From NCBI GenBank assembly GCA_030847615.1, contig JAUMIR010000003.1, forward strand, positions 62,853,001-62,917,000: DNA of 64,000 nucleotides, written 5' to 3'. The position numbers and the translations under genes are program-made. The stretch comes from Gambelia wislizenii (Eukaryota > Chordata > Lepidosauria > Squamata > Crotaphytidae). The notes below the pieces were generated by a model. That model had not been told where the DNA came from and searched no databases. It saw only the letters and a program-made list of their open reading frames with translations. Positions 1-10,123 of this stretch are shown here, one piece after another (the stretch's first letter is position 1; every line of letters begins with the position of its first letter).

Positions 1-179
1 GGTCAGCTCAGTATAGATAGCTCAGTACAGAAAAGCATGTGCTTTGTCAATCTGCAAGATAGGTTACTGTCTCAAAGAAAAGGGTATGGCTGGAAATTGT
101 GGTAGCACTTAGATTGCTATGGAATAGAAAACACTTCTGTTGGTGCATGTGGCCTGAGTGAAATAACCCTGAGAGAAAT

Positions 180-414
180 ATTGGGTCCTTGGTATCTGCT
201 GAGGTATGGTTCCAGGACCCCTCTGTAGATGCTAAAATCCATGGATGCTCAAGTCTCATTATACTGTATATAATGGCATAATAAAATTGTGTCCCTTATA
301 TAAAATGGCAAACAGCAAGGTTTGGTTTTTGGAATGAAAAAAAAAAAAAAATCTCAAGCCATGTATGGTTGAATGCGTGGATACAGAATCCATGGATACA
401 GAGGGCTGACTGTA
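180..414 (-). mobile_element. Tigger-like MITE, copy 1
   Basis: About 235 bp that aligns by eye, in reverse orientation, with the copies at 20945, 30716 and 37215. The termini read 'ttgggtccttggtatctgc' on the left and 'gagggctgactgta' on the right. The interior contains the family's 'cccttatataaaatggcaaa' block, interrupted by an A15 run. It is non-coding. The superfamily (Tc1/mariner, Tigger/pogo-like) is inferred from the CAG...CTG ends and TA flanks of better preserved copies. Confidence 0.7.
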
Positions 415-631
415 ATACAGTCAAGAAGCCACATTTTAACTATGCTACAGGCTTTTCAATGGATTTTAATCAAACCCTTTATTGAGGTTCAGGAACATAG
501 TCCTGATACTTCTGGCTTAGCCATGATGAACAAAATATAAGCTATTATGCAGTACTCTCCTTACTGTTATGAGCAGTGCACACCGGTGTGTCACCAGTCG
601 TTCCACCTTTCTTCATACCTGGTCTGATGAG

Positions 632-971
632 ATATGATAGCCCTGTTTAAGTATTTGAAGGGGTGTCACGTTGAGGATGGAGCAGGCTTGTTTTCTGCTG
701 CTCCAGAGTCTGGAACACGGAGCAATGGATGCAAGCTCCAGGAACAGAGATTCCACCTCAACATTAGGAGGAACTTTTTGACAGTAAGAGCTGTTCGGCA
801 GTGGAACACACCCCCTCGGAGCGTGGTGGCGTCTCCTTCCTTGGAGGTCTTTAAACAGAGGCTAGATGGCCATCTGTTGGGGATGCTTTGATCGTGATTT
901 CCTGCATGGCAGGGAGTTGGATTGGATGGCCCTCGTGGTCTCTTCCAACTCTGCAATTCTATGATTCTATG
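632..971 (+). mobile_element. CR1 LINE, 3'-terminal fragment
   Basis: This is the last part of CR1 ORF2 plus the short 3' end. The open stretch 634-891 carries the CR1 C-terminal signature FSAAPESGTRSNGCKLQEQR followed by LNIRRNF and SPSLEVFKQRLDGHL. The 3' tail has the CR1 terminal repeat 'attctatgattctatg' at about 956-971. It is severely 5'-truncated, as usual for CR1. The upstream sequence is unrelated. Confidence 0.9.
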
Positions 972-2854
972 GAGGGCAACAGTTCCTTCTTCTCTGACTC
1001 GTTTTCTTGGAACTTCTTGGTACCTGGGTATGAGTTTAATGCTTTGTTCCAGGAAGGCCAAACTTGAGTCAAAATGCTTGGGTACTGTCACTTTATTTAG
1101 AGCTTGCCCAACAAGAACGTAACCTTGTTGCACAGCTGTTAGTTTCACTGTACAGTCCAAAGAAGCTGCAGAGATTTGCATGGTAGTCAACACTAGAGAC
1201 TAGAGTCAACATATTTACAAACAAAATAAAAATCCCTCAGGAGTGAATTACTGCTTTATCATTAACAGCAGAAAATAAGAGTATCTTCAGAGTTCATGCT
1301 AGGTGAAAAGGAGCAGTTGCTATCAGACTAGTGATGTATCACAAGTTTACTAGAAGTCTTGTTAGTAAAAATCGAATGGAAAAACTCATCAAGAATTAAC
1401 AAATCCCCAAAATTGACCAATTCATTAACAGCATTTTAAAAAATAGTTATAAAGTTATAAAAGGCTACACATGGCAAAAACTACTGTAGTGGCAATTACT
1501 ATTAAGACTGAGAAGTGATACAGTACGAGGAATAAATGACAAAGACAAGCAATCATAAACAGTGCTTGCAAGTGCTTGCAGTAAAACTATTCTGTCAAAT
1601 CAATTTGGGGACAACCGATATGCTTCCCATACTCCACACCTGGATTTAGGCTAGGTTGAGCAAAATGTCAGCACCCCACCTTCTGACCTTGACATACCCC
1701 AAAAGGGTATAGTAACTGAAGACAGAAAGGTAATTGAGCTGGCTTCTGATGGCACCTTCATTTTTCTCTCCATTTGCAGTCAGTAGATATCTGTGACTAC
1801 AATAAGCAGGCATACAGAGCTTGGAAAAACTGAAGTACTAAAAAACAAAATTATCTAGAGGCTGAAGGCCTGTCTGATTTTTCAGATCTATATTACTCTT
1901 TATAAGCAAAACATACAATGGCAAAAGAGTAAAAAATTGCCAGGATGTTCACCACAAGCCCTGACAGTAAAGGAACTATGCAGTGGCACACAAGATGTGA
2001 TAACCATGTTGATCCAATAAAATTGTAGAACAAATTACTGGGGTGGGAGAGGAAGTGGAAAGACAGAGGTATCCTAGCAATACTTGTTTCTTCACATAAC
2101 TAGGCAGAAAAGGGTTTAGGGGTATAGAAAATAGTTGTAGGTTGTAGCCAGTTGAAAAGAACAGCTATAAAATAAAATAAAATCCAAGGATGATGTAGAG
2201 GGAGAAAAGGTTAAAAGGAACTGTTTTGATTTAAAATACTTGTATGTCATAATTCAGAACAAAGCCTCCAGTGGTATACAAAAGCTAATTAGTTTAGCTT
2301 CATGTATGTAACAGCACTATTATTGTATGAATGATTTACAGTACAATCCACTTCCAGTGCTTGATTCTGGTCTTCTTCATGGAACTCTGGACAAGAAACA
2401 TATTTGGTCAAAAGAATACAGATAAAAGGGAAGCAGGGAACAACAGCTGCAGTACTGAATATTACAATACCAGGAAACTTGTTTTCCACTGGATAAAGGA
2501 AAACAAATAGAATCTTAAGATGCAAGGAGGGGAAAGCAAAGCACCATTGTATACCACACAGTTCGCCAAAGGAAGACACAACACTTCAAAATTTGAATGA
2601 GAAGACCTGTGATCTAAAATACCAATATAACATGGGGAAACTAGAGTGATACAATGCTCTCAAAGAGTTCTGAAAGAGTTTCATCAAATATTATTGTGGA
2701 AAGTGAATCAAGCTTTTAGAACATGTTTGGCTATGCCTGACAAATTTATGCCTGGAGATTCTAGTAGTACAAAATTCCCTAATTTTAGTCAGGTATATTC
2801 TCTTTGATTTCTTGCATGCATTTTAAAAAGCCAAACACTCAAACTATAGAGTTG
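972..2854. other. AT-rich non-coding stretch, nothing recognised
   Basis: No gene, RNA or repeat family is recognised here. The open frames in this interval are short and lack domain signatures. A tiny tandem duplication 'agtgcttgca' x2 lies at about 1560-1580. The interval is presumed to be intron of the leftward gene. Confidence 0.5.
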
Positions 2855-4031
2855 CAAACTTGATAGATGAAGGGAACACAGTGGATGTAGTGTGTTCCCT
2901 TCATCACTAAAAGTTTACTAAGGCTTTTGACAAGGTCCCCCATGATATTCTTGCAAAAAAGTTAGTACATAACCTATGGGCTAGACAATGCAACTGTTAG
3001 GTGGATTTGTAATTGGTTGACTGATCGAACCCAAAGGGTAGTCACAATGGCTCCTCTTCATCCTGGAGAAAAGTGACCAGTGGGGTGCCACAGGGTTCTG
3101 CTCTGGGCCCAGTGCTATTCACCATCTTTATCAATGACTTGGATGCAGGAATAGAGGGTATGCTTACCAAGTTTGCAGATGACACCAAATTAGGAGGGGT
3201 AGCTAATACCCCAGAGAACAGGATCAGACCCCAAAATGGCCTCAACAGATTAGAAAGCTGGGCCAGTATTAACAAAATGAATTTCAACAGGGAGAAATGT
3301 AGGATACTTCATTTGGGCACTAAAAATGAAATGCACAGAAATAGGATGAGTGAGACATGGGTTGAGGGCAGTACATGTGAAAAGGATCTAGGAGTCTTAG
3401 TGGACCACAAACTGAACATGAGTCAGCAGTGTGATGCAGCAACAATTCTAGGCTGCATTAATAGGAGTATAGTGTCTAGATCAAGGGAAGTAATAGTGCC
3501 ACTCTATTCTGCTTTGGTCAGACCTCACCTGGAATACAGTGTCCAGTTCTGGGCGCCACAATTCAGGAAGGATATTGAGAAGCTGGAGCGAGTCCAGAGG
3601 AGGGCGACCAGGATGGTTAAAGGTCTGGAAGCCATGCCCTATAAGGAGTGACTTAGGGAGTTGGGCATGTTTAGTCTGGAGAAGAGAAGGTTGAGAGGGG
3701 ACATGATAGCCATGTTTAAATATTTGAAGGGATGTCATAATGAGCATGGAGCAAGCTTGTTTTCTGCTGCTCCAGAGACTAGGACACAGAGCAATGGGTT
3801 CAAACTGCAGGAAAAGAGATTCCACCTAAACATTAGGAAGAACTTCCCAACAGTAAGAGGTGTTCGACAGTGGAATACACTGCCTTGTAGTGTGGTGGAA
3901 TATCCTTCTTTGGAGGTTTTTAAACAGAGGCTGGATGGCCATCTGTCGGGAATGCTTTGATCGTGTATTCCTGCATGGCAGGGGGTTGGACTGGATGGCC
4001 GTTGAGGTCTCTTCCAACTCTATGATTCTAC
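2855..4031 (+). mobile_element. CR1 LINE fragment with reverse-transcriptase domain
   Basis: A 5'-truncated CR1 covering ORF2 from the RT finger region to the 3' end. RT motifs are readable: SGVPQGSALGPVLF at about 3076-3117, then FADDTKLGG (catalytic Asp pair intact) at about 3172-3198. These are followed by the thumb region [18 protein letters not shown] and the C-terminal block LFSAAPETRTQSNGFKLQEK. A stop (TGA) at about 3649-3651 splits ORF2 between 'MPYKE' and 'LRELGMFSLEKRR'. The 3' end is 'ctcttccaactctatgattcta'. The normal sequence near 2891-2920 is replaced by an inverted copy of nearby bases (see the hairpin at 2866-2905). The element is not functional. Confidence 0.93.
2866..2905. 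repeat. 15-bp perfect inverted repeat inside CR1
   Basis: The arm 'gatgaagggaacaca' (2866-2880) and its exact reverse complement 'tgtgttcccttcatc' (2891-2905) flank a 10-nt loop. Other CR1 copies (for example 51660-51710) read straight through here with 'catatcttgatttcag', so the right arm is a local change, consistent with a template switch. Confidence 0.85.
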
Positions 4032-4639
4032 ACCATGCTGGCTCACAACAGTTAAGTTTCTCCTTATTGTTTGGGTTTGAAAACATGATATACATTGCTG
4101 AATCTGCCCCACATTCTAAAGAGGTTGTTAGAAAAAAAGAGCTCACAAAGTAACTTAAAGAACAACCTTCAATGAAGGCAAGGCATCACTGATTTCATTC
4201 ATATGACCTGCCCGAGAAAGCCTAGTATGGTTGATGGGAAGGAACAAACAGGGAAGCACAATAATGGAATATTATATATAAAAAAATAGCTTGGCTCCAT
4301 GCTAAGTAACATTTCAAATGAATGGCCAGTTTACAATAGAGTACTGGGGCCCACAATTAAAATACAGTATAACCTTACGTAAATATTCCTATTAAACTAT
4401 GCTGCATTAAAACCTTATTAACATATTGGATGTCAAGCCACAATTAGTGAAAACATCGATCTCTTCAATCACATTACTTTCCCAAAACAATGCTATATAC
4501 AAGTAACATTTTAGATTATGATACTTTCATAATCAAGTTGTCACTAGAATTTAGCAAAGAAAACATCTGCTTTCAAAATGCATGCAAATACTGGAAAAAT
4601 GTGTTTCAGTGTGGATTGATCTGATTTCTGAGCAGCGAT
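4032..4639. other. Unassigned AT-rich sequence
   Basis: No coding, RNA or recognised repeat signal. It lies between a CR1 3' end and a GC-rich foldback-like element. Confidence 0.5.
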
Positions 4640-5370
4640 GCACGGGACTGTAGTATAGTCATGACTTCACATTTGCGACTTTGACTTTCGCGGCCCTGCC
4701 TATTTGCGGTTTCCATTGGTGGGCTGCTCGGCCAGCTGGGCGCACAGCCTGGAGAGCCCAGACAGGGAGGGGGACAGCCTGAGCTGCCAGCTTCCAGGTG
4801 GTCAACCAAAGTGACCGGAGGTGGCCAAATTGCCTCAACAGCCCTCCTTGGCTTCCAGAGTGTCCCCTCTGCCCCCAAGGTGGCCAAAAAGCCACTGTTT
4901 AACGGGCTTCTGTTCACCCCCCTTCCCTGCTTTCTCACCGGCCTGGCCTTCGGATTCCCGCTGCGTCCCTGGGGGTGGTGTTTAAACAGTGGCTTTTGGC
5001 TGCCTGCCGCTGCCAGCTGCCGAGAAGCCAATGTTTAAACTGTTTCGGTTCACCAGCCCCATGGACAGGAGCGTGGGGCAGCCGAAGCCCAGGACGGTGA
5101 GAAAGCAGGGAAGGGGGTGAACAGATGGAGGAGGGAGAGCTTTTGCTGGTACTAGCCACACCTGGCTACTTGTGCCCATATGGAGGAGAAGGGAGGCCAC
5201 CAGTACGGCTTCCTCATGGCAGAGGCGGCAACTTCCCTTCCTCTCCTCCTCTGTGTGGGCGCAAGGAGCCGGTGGGCACAGGGAACGGGGTGGGTGAACA
5301 GAAGCCCTTTGAACAGCGGCTTTTTGGCTGCCAAAGCCACTGTTTAAACCAATTCTGTTCACCCTGTTGG
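4640..5370. mobile_element. GC-rich foldback-like repeat, unclassified
   Basis: A GC-rich block in AT-rich surroundings built of short modules that occur in both orientations. 'agccactgtttaa' appears at about 4890 and 5335 and its inverse 'gtttaaacagtggct' at about 4979. The module 'ccttccctgctttctcac' at 4921 recurs inverted at about 5095 and again at 5978. The self-complementary make-up, not coding capacity, produces the overlapping open frames on both strands. Ends and family are not determined. Confidence 0.5.
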
Positions 5371-5970
5371 ATTTGTGTAGAATTACACTGTTTAATATAT
5401 CAGGGTATTTTGTCCCTGTTTAAACATCCACACTGCACTTCACACGTTAATGGATAATGCAGCCAAATTTAGCAGAGTCCAGAGTTAACACAGCAGCATC
5501 TAGCGTCAGAATGTTAGCATACATGTAAAAACACTGCTTAGTAAGTAACCAAACACCCTTTGTCTTTTCCCAAGTTGTTTAACTACCAAAATAACCACTC
5601 AAGACTCAAAGTTAGTTTAAAAAGTACAAAAACATCTTTACTCAGTTTAGAGAGCTCATTGGTGGCAGGAAACAAAAACGCCATCAAAACAGACTAAAAC
5701 TAGTTAAAAATACTTAAAAACTACATTGTTACAAGTCTAAACTCAGGATGCCCCTTTCGGGGTCCTCTCACTTCAAAGGTCCATGAGGATAATTAAGGAT
5801 CATGGCTTCTGGAAACAAAGAAGAACACTCAGACACTCCCCCTTCATCCCAGATTGCCCAATAGTAAAACTTTAGGAAGTTACATCAGCTCAGCTCATAT
5901 GCCTTCTCAGTTAACCCTTCAATAGCAAAACTATTTCTACTTATTGGACTGCAAACTATATTTTCCAACA
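5371..5970. other. Unassigned sequence between two related foldback modules
   Basis: AT-rich and non-coding. It may be an insertion separating the modules at 4640-5370 and 5975-6240, but no target duplication was found. Confidence 0.35.
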
Positions 5971-5974
5971 CACC

Positions 5975-6240
5975 CACTCCTTCCCTGCTTTCTCATCAGC
6001 CTAAGGTTCGGATTCACCCCACCTCTCTGGGTCGGTGGGTTAACCAAATCGGCCCCAACCAAATTGAACCCCCAGGACTGGGGGGCTTGCCTTTCCCACC
6101 CCAATCTCATTGAACCCCCAGGAACCACTGCATTCAATGGGAGTGGGTTCAATGGGATTTGGGTGGGAAAGGCAAGCCAAAGAACTGTTGACTCCAGCCA
6201 ATCTTGGGGCTTGGCTTTCTCACCCCATTCACTTTGAACT
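5975..6240. repeat. Foldback module with 32-bp hairpin
   Basis: It starts with the module 'ccttccctgctttctcat' shared with 4921. It contains a stem of 32 bp with two mismatches, arms at 6086-6117 and 6145-6176, around a 27-nt loop. It is probably related to the element at 4640-5370. Non-coding. Confidence 0.6.
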
Positions 6241-6680
6241 GGCTCCTGAAAGTTTTTGGTAGAGGAGATCCTTAGGTACTTTATCTTAACTAGTGGGGCA
6301 AGTCAAATCTCTCTTCACTTCAAAATCCTCAGGTGACATAGAAAAAAAGTAAATAATAGATAACAGTGCTTATCCCTCTGCTAAACCACCCATTCAACTC
6401 TACTTCTGCAACAGGATCATGTAATCTGTGACTCAGTGCCTTGTCTGTTTGCTTTATATTTGGGGAAAGAGAACACTATGCTCCAGGACAAACCTTCTCT
6501 CTCAAAACTATTTCCTTTTCCAGCTAGTTCAGGTGAACAAAAGCCCTGGATAGCAGCAATGGTACTAAATATGGTTGGAAGCAGCGACAAACGTTGACAT
6601 TCTTTTTTTTTTATTAACTTGTACTGATATATATCACATACAACATAAACATAACATACCCATCTCACCATACACGTCCA

Positions 6681-6683
6681 ATA

Positions 6684-6714
<31 letters not shown>
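6681..6714. repeat. (TAA)n microsatellite
   Basis: About ten uninterrupted 'ataat' style trinucleotide units followed by 'atataaa'. Confidence 0.95.
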
Positions 6715-6737
6715 TATAAATACACAAAACATTCTAA

Positions 6738-6785
6738 TTCATAGAATCATAGAATTGCAGAGTTGGAAGAGACCACGAGGGCCAT
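6738..6785 (-). mobile_element. CR1 3'-end stub
   Basis: Only the terminal ~48 bp of a CR1 is present: 'atagaatcatagaattgcag' and 'gagttggaagagacc'. It is reversed and abuts the L1 fragment that follows. It is a very short 5'-truncated insertion. Confidence 0.8.
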
Positions 6786-7937
6786 TACTATAAATAGCTT
6801 GAATCCAATTTATGAAATCTTCACCCACTTTAATTTTCTTTAGAGTCTCAATCATTATTTTCCAATTTACGCTATCAAAAGCTTTTTCTATGTCCAGAAA
6901 TATTAGAGCCAATTTGTTATCATTATGAAATTTATGATGTTCAATCAAATTTAATACCTGTCAAATGTTATCTTTTATGTATCTCCCTGGCAAAAATCCT
7001 CTTTGGTCTTCATGCACCCAGTCGGCTAATATATTTTTCAATCTATGGACTAATATAGAAACAAATATCTTATAATCCGTATTGAGAAGTGAAATTGGAC
7101 TGTAGTTCTTGGGTTCTTGGGGATCACGGTTTTCTTTTTGAATTATGTTGATGTTTTCCTCTTTCCATGAATCCGGAAATGAACCTTCTTTAATCTTATC
7201 CAAAGTCTTTTTAAAGGGAAGGATCAGCTGCTCTTCCATTACTTGGTAATATTTCAGTGTGAATCCATCTGGCCCCAGAGCTTTCCCCACTTTTAATCTT
7301 ATTATTGCCTCCATTATTTCCACCTGAGTAATTGGACTATTTAGTATCTGTCTTTGTTCTTGCATAAATTCTTTTAGAGGTTGATTTCTTTAAAAAGTTG
7401 ATATATCCCCTTTTTGAGTTCTTTGATTTCTAATATAAAGATGTAATTTCTAAAGATTGTCTTGATCTTATCTTGATCCGTGTAAGTTTGAACTCCCTCC
7501 TTTACTTTACTTATATGGTTTCTTTCTTTCACTTTTCTCAGTTTTATAGCCAGCCATCTGCCCGGTTTATTTGCATTTTCAAAGTGTGATTGTTTTATAT
7601 ATTGTAATTTTTTCCTTATTTCTTCCATAGTTTCTAATGTTATTTGTTGTTATAATACTTTTATTTCTTTTGTGATAGTTGTATTGGTGGGCTCTTCTTG
7701 CAGTTCTTTCTCTCTTATGTTTTCTTTAATCTTTATTATTCTTTCTCTTTTTTCCTATTTAATTCGACACTTTGCTGTATAAAGAATCCTCTCATCACTG
7801 CCTTTGAAGCTTCCCAAACTGTAATTATATCTGTTTGTTCCTTTAAATTTTCATCAAAGTACCAATTTAACGTTTGTCTTGCTTTTTGAACTATGTCTGC
7901 TCTCTGTAATAAATTATCATGAAGTCTCCAATTATAT

Positions 7938-7969
<32 letters not shown>

Positions 7970-8215
7970 TCAATTCCATTATTATCAGGTTGTGGTCAGA
8001 TCAAATCCTGGGGAGAATTTCAACTTTTTGTATTGTATTACACATATTTTGGGAGACCATAAAAAAAAGTCGATTCTCAAAAAGAATTGTGGCATCCAGA
8101 GAAGTTGGCAATTCATAGATAAACATTTGTTATTTGTAATCCTATTACACATACCCCACTCTCTTGTTTTTTACAGACTGTGAACGCTAGACCTTTCATC
8201 GGTTTAAAAGTAGAT
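6786..8215 (-). mobile_element. L1 LINE ORF2 fragment (endonuclease end to RT)
   Basis: Read on the minus strand, from high to low coordinates, this encodes the end of the L1 endonuclease (LTDHNLIIMEL-like residues near 7990), a linker, and the RT. Around 7260-7320 is VGKALGPDGFTLKYY. Around 7080-7110 is KNYSPISLLNTDYKI. Around 6990 is EDQRGFLPGRYIKDNI. Around 6870-6910 is LALIFLDIEKAFDSVNW. These are the order and motifs of L1 RT. Frameshifts and stops split the frame into pieces at 6739-6948, 6961-7365 and 7374-7628. The 3' part of ORF2 is missing, replaced at the low-coordinate side by a CR1 stub. Pseudogenic. Confidence 0.9.
7937..7970. repeat. (CTTT)n microsatellite within the L1 fragment
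   Basis: About eight tetranucleotide units expanded inside the decayed L1 coding sequence. Confidence 0.95.
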
Positions 8216-9004
8216 ATTTTAAAATGATCTAATTAAAAAAAAAAACAGAAGTTAAACAAGGCTTTGTTGAGAATTAAAATGTTGCAGGAGGGCCCCCACC
8301 CTCCAAACCTTATAGGCATAAAACCAACTGTTAATTTAACCAGAATAAACCCATTGAATTAATGGAATTTACAATATCAGCTTACTAAATTCCCATCAAT
8401 TCAATGGGTCTACTCTACTTGGGACTAACAACTAGATTTCAGTCATAGTATACTAGCTAACAACTTTCATAATGTGTTAGATTCCAACGCTCATCATTCC
8501 CAGACAGAATTCCCAATCATAGCCAGCAGAAAGAGAACCTGCTTAAGAATTAGAAACTGAAATTATGTCATAATTCAAGTTTGTATTAGCTGGTAGAGGG
8601 TCAGATCTTTTGGGTTGCAAAGGCTTGAGACAAGATAAGGCACATATCTTATTTATTGTCTGTTGTGGCTAAAAAAAAGTCAAAAACAGGAAGAGGTAAT
8701 AGTACACCTACAGAAAGAGAAATATGCTATTTAATGCAGAATACAACATAATACAGTAGTCTTCTGGAAAAGCCCCAATAAAATTAACAGACAGTAATGT
8801 CTTTTATATTCTCTGCTTTCATCAATTTTAGTGGGGTTTGTGCCAGAAAATATCTTAGTAGAGTACTCCCATGTTACATCCATAGTTAATGAGAACAAGA
8901 AGTTAACATGTGCACAATCACCCTTCCTCTGACACAGAATAGAGAGGCTTTCAAAGGCTTTCAAAGGATACAGGTGCTGGATAGACGGATTATGAGGGAT
9001 ATCA
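8216..9004. other. Unassigned sequence
   Basis: No gene is recognised. Around 8345-8460 is a short motif with 'cccattgaatt' and its inverse 'aattcaatgggtctactct', resembling old dispersed repeat fragments also seen near 45225. The rest is featureless. Confidence 0.4.
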
Positions 9005-9570
9005 AGCAATAAAAGGTCGATCTTTTCTCATTAACTCAAAATTTTATTTGTTTCTTTACTCTTTTAGTCGATTCTTTTCTCAAATATTTGAACAATCTTA
9101 TAGTGTTTTTCTGAATCAAACCCTCTTACTCCCCCCATTTTTTTTACTTCTCTTTAATTTTCCTTAAACCTGCTTTCATCTAGCAGCTAGTTCTTAATGT
9201 TTGCAACTAAATCCCCTTACTTCATTTCCATTGTCTCGCTGCATTTTTATTTTACATCACTCCTTCAAGTTTACCACCATTTTTTTTCCATGGCATTTTT
9301 TTAAACATTCTACTACTTTTTCCCAGTCTCTATAAAATTTCTTAAAGAGTTATCTTTAGTCAGTCATGAAAGTTTATCATTTTCTATCATTTCTACTATT
9401 TTCACTTTCAATTCTTCCATTGTCAGTATATCTTTCCCTTTCCAATATTTAGTGTAAAACATCCTTGCTGCTGTTAATAAATATATTAGTACTTTTTGTT
9501 CCCTTACTATAATATTCTCATCTATCGTATTTAAAGTAAAAATTATATAACTGATAAAAATTTATGTAAT
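9005..9570 (-). mobile_element. L1 LINE, ORF2 C-terminal fragment
   Basis: On the minus strand, about 9540-9360 encodes a residue run of the type 'YLLTAARMFYTKYWK', matching 'YMITAARMIVAKKWK' in the L1 copy at 62.2 kb. A T-rich flank follows toward 9005. It is probably the C-terminus and 3' UTR of a second, more decayed L1. Confidence 0.6.
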
Positions 9571-10123
9571 TATATGTAAAATTCTATAAGTTGTTATAAG
9601 TTAAGACTGAACCCTCCAAAAGTAATGTATGTAAATTACGGTTTTTGGGGGGTTATGCTTTTATATTAAGAAAAATTGCAAGTAAAATTTTAAAAAAATG
9701 ATCAGGGAAAAAGAAGCAATAAAAAGTGGATGAGGGCACTGAATCTGGAGCTGAACCTGCACCACCAAAAACATGAGGGAACAGAAAGCTCAAGAGCAGG
9801 GTTATAGGGAAACAACCAAGAAGAGCTTAAAGGGGCAAAGAACTGGGCATTAGATTGCAAAAGCCTCGACAGTAGCAAGGAGTAAAGGGTGTATGCATGT
9901 CTGGCCCCACAGAAATGAGAAAAACCAACAAGGGAGATCTGAATTGACACAAGCTATAAAAAGGAGGAAAATAAGAATTGTAGAGGGGAGACCACATGAA
10001 CTATAAACAGAGGCTACATGAACTATAAACAGAGGGTTTAAAAGCCCCCCCCCATGGCTTCTAGCAAATGTCAGACTCTGTTATTTTCAAACAAAAGATG
10101 CATATTCGTGCACACTATACATT
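9571..10123. other. Unassigned sequence with short tandem copy
   Basis: No gene recognised. 'catgaactataaacagaggct' and 'catgaactataaacagaggg' lie in tandem at about 9996-10035. Confidence 0.4.

Noticed and set aside
3073..3651. Reverse-transcriptase-like open frame that could be called a host gene.
   Set aside because: It is one of several CR1 ORF2 fragments ending in the CR1 3' terminal repeat; truncated and followed by a stop.
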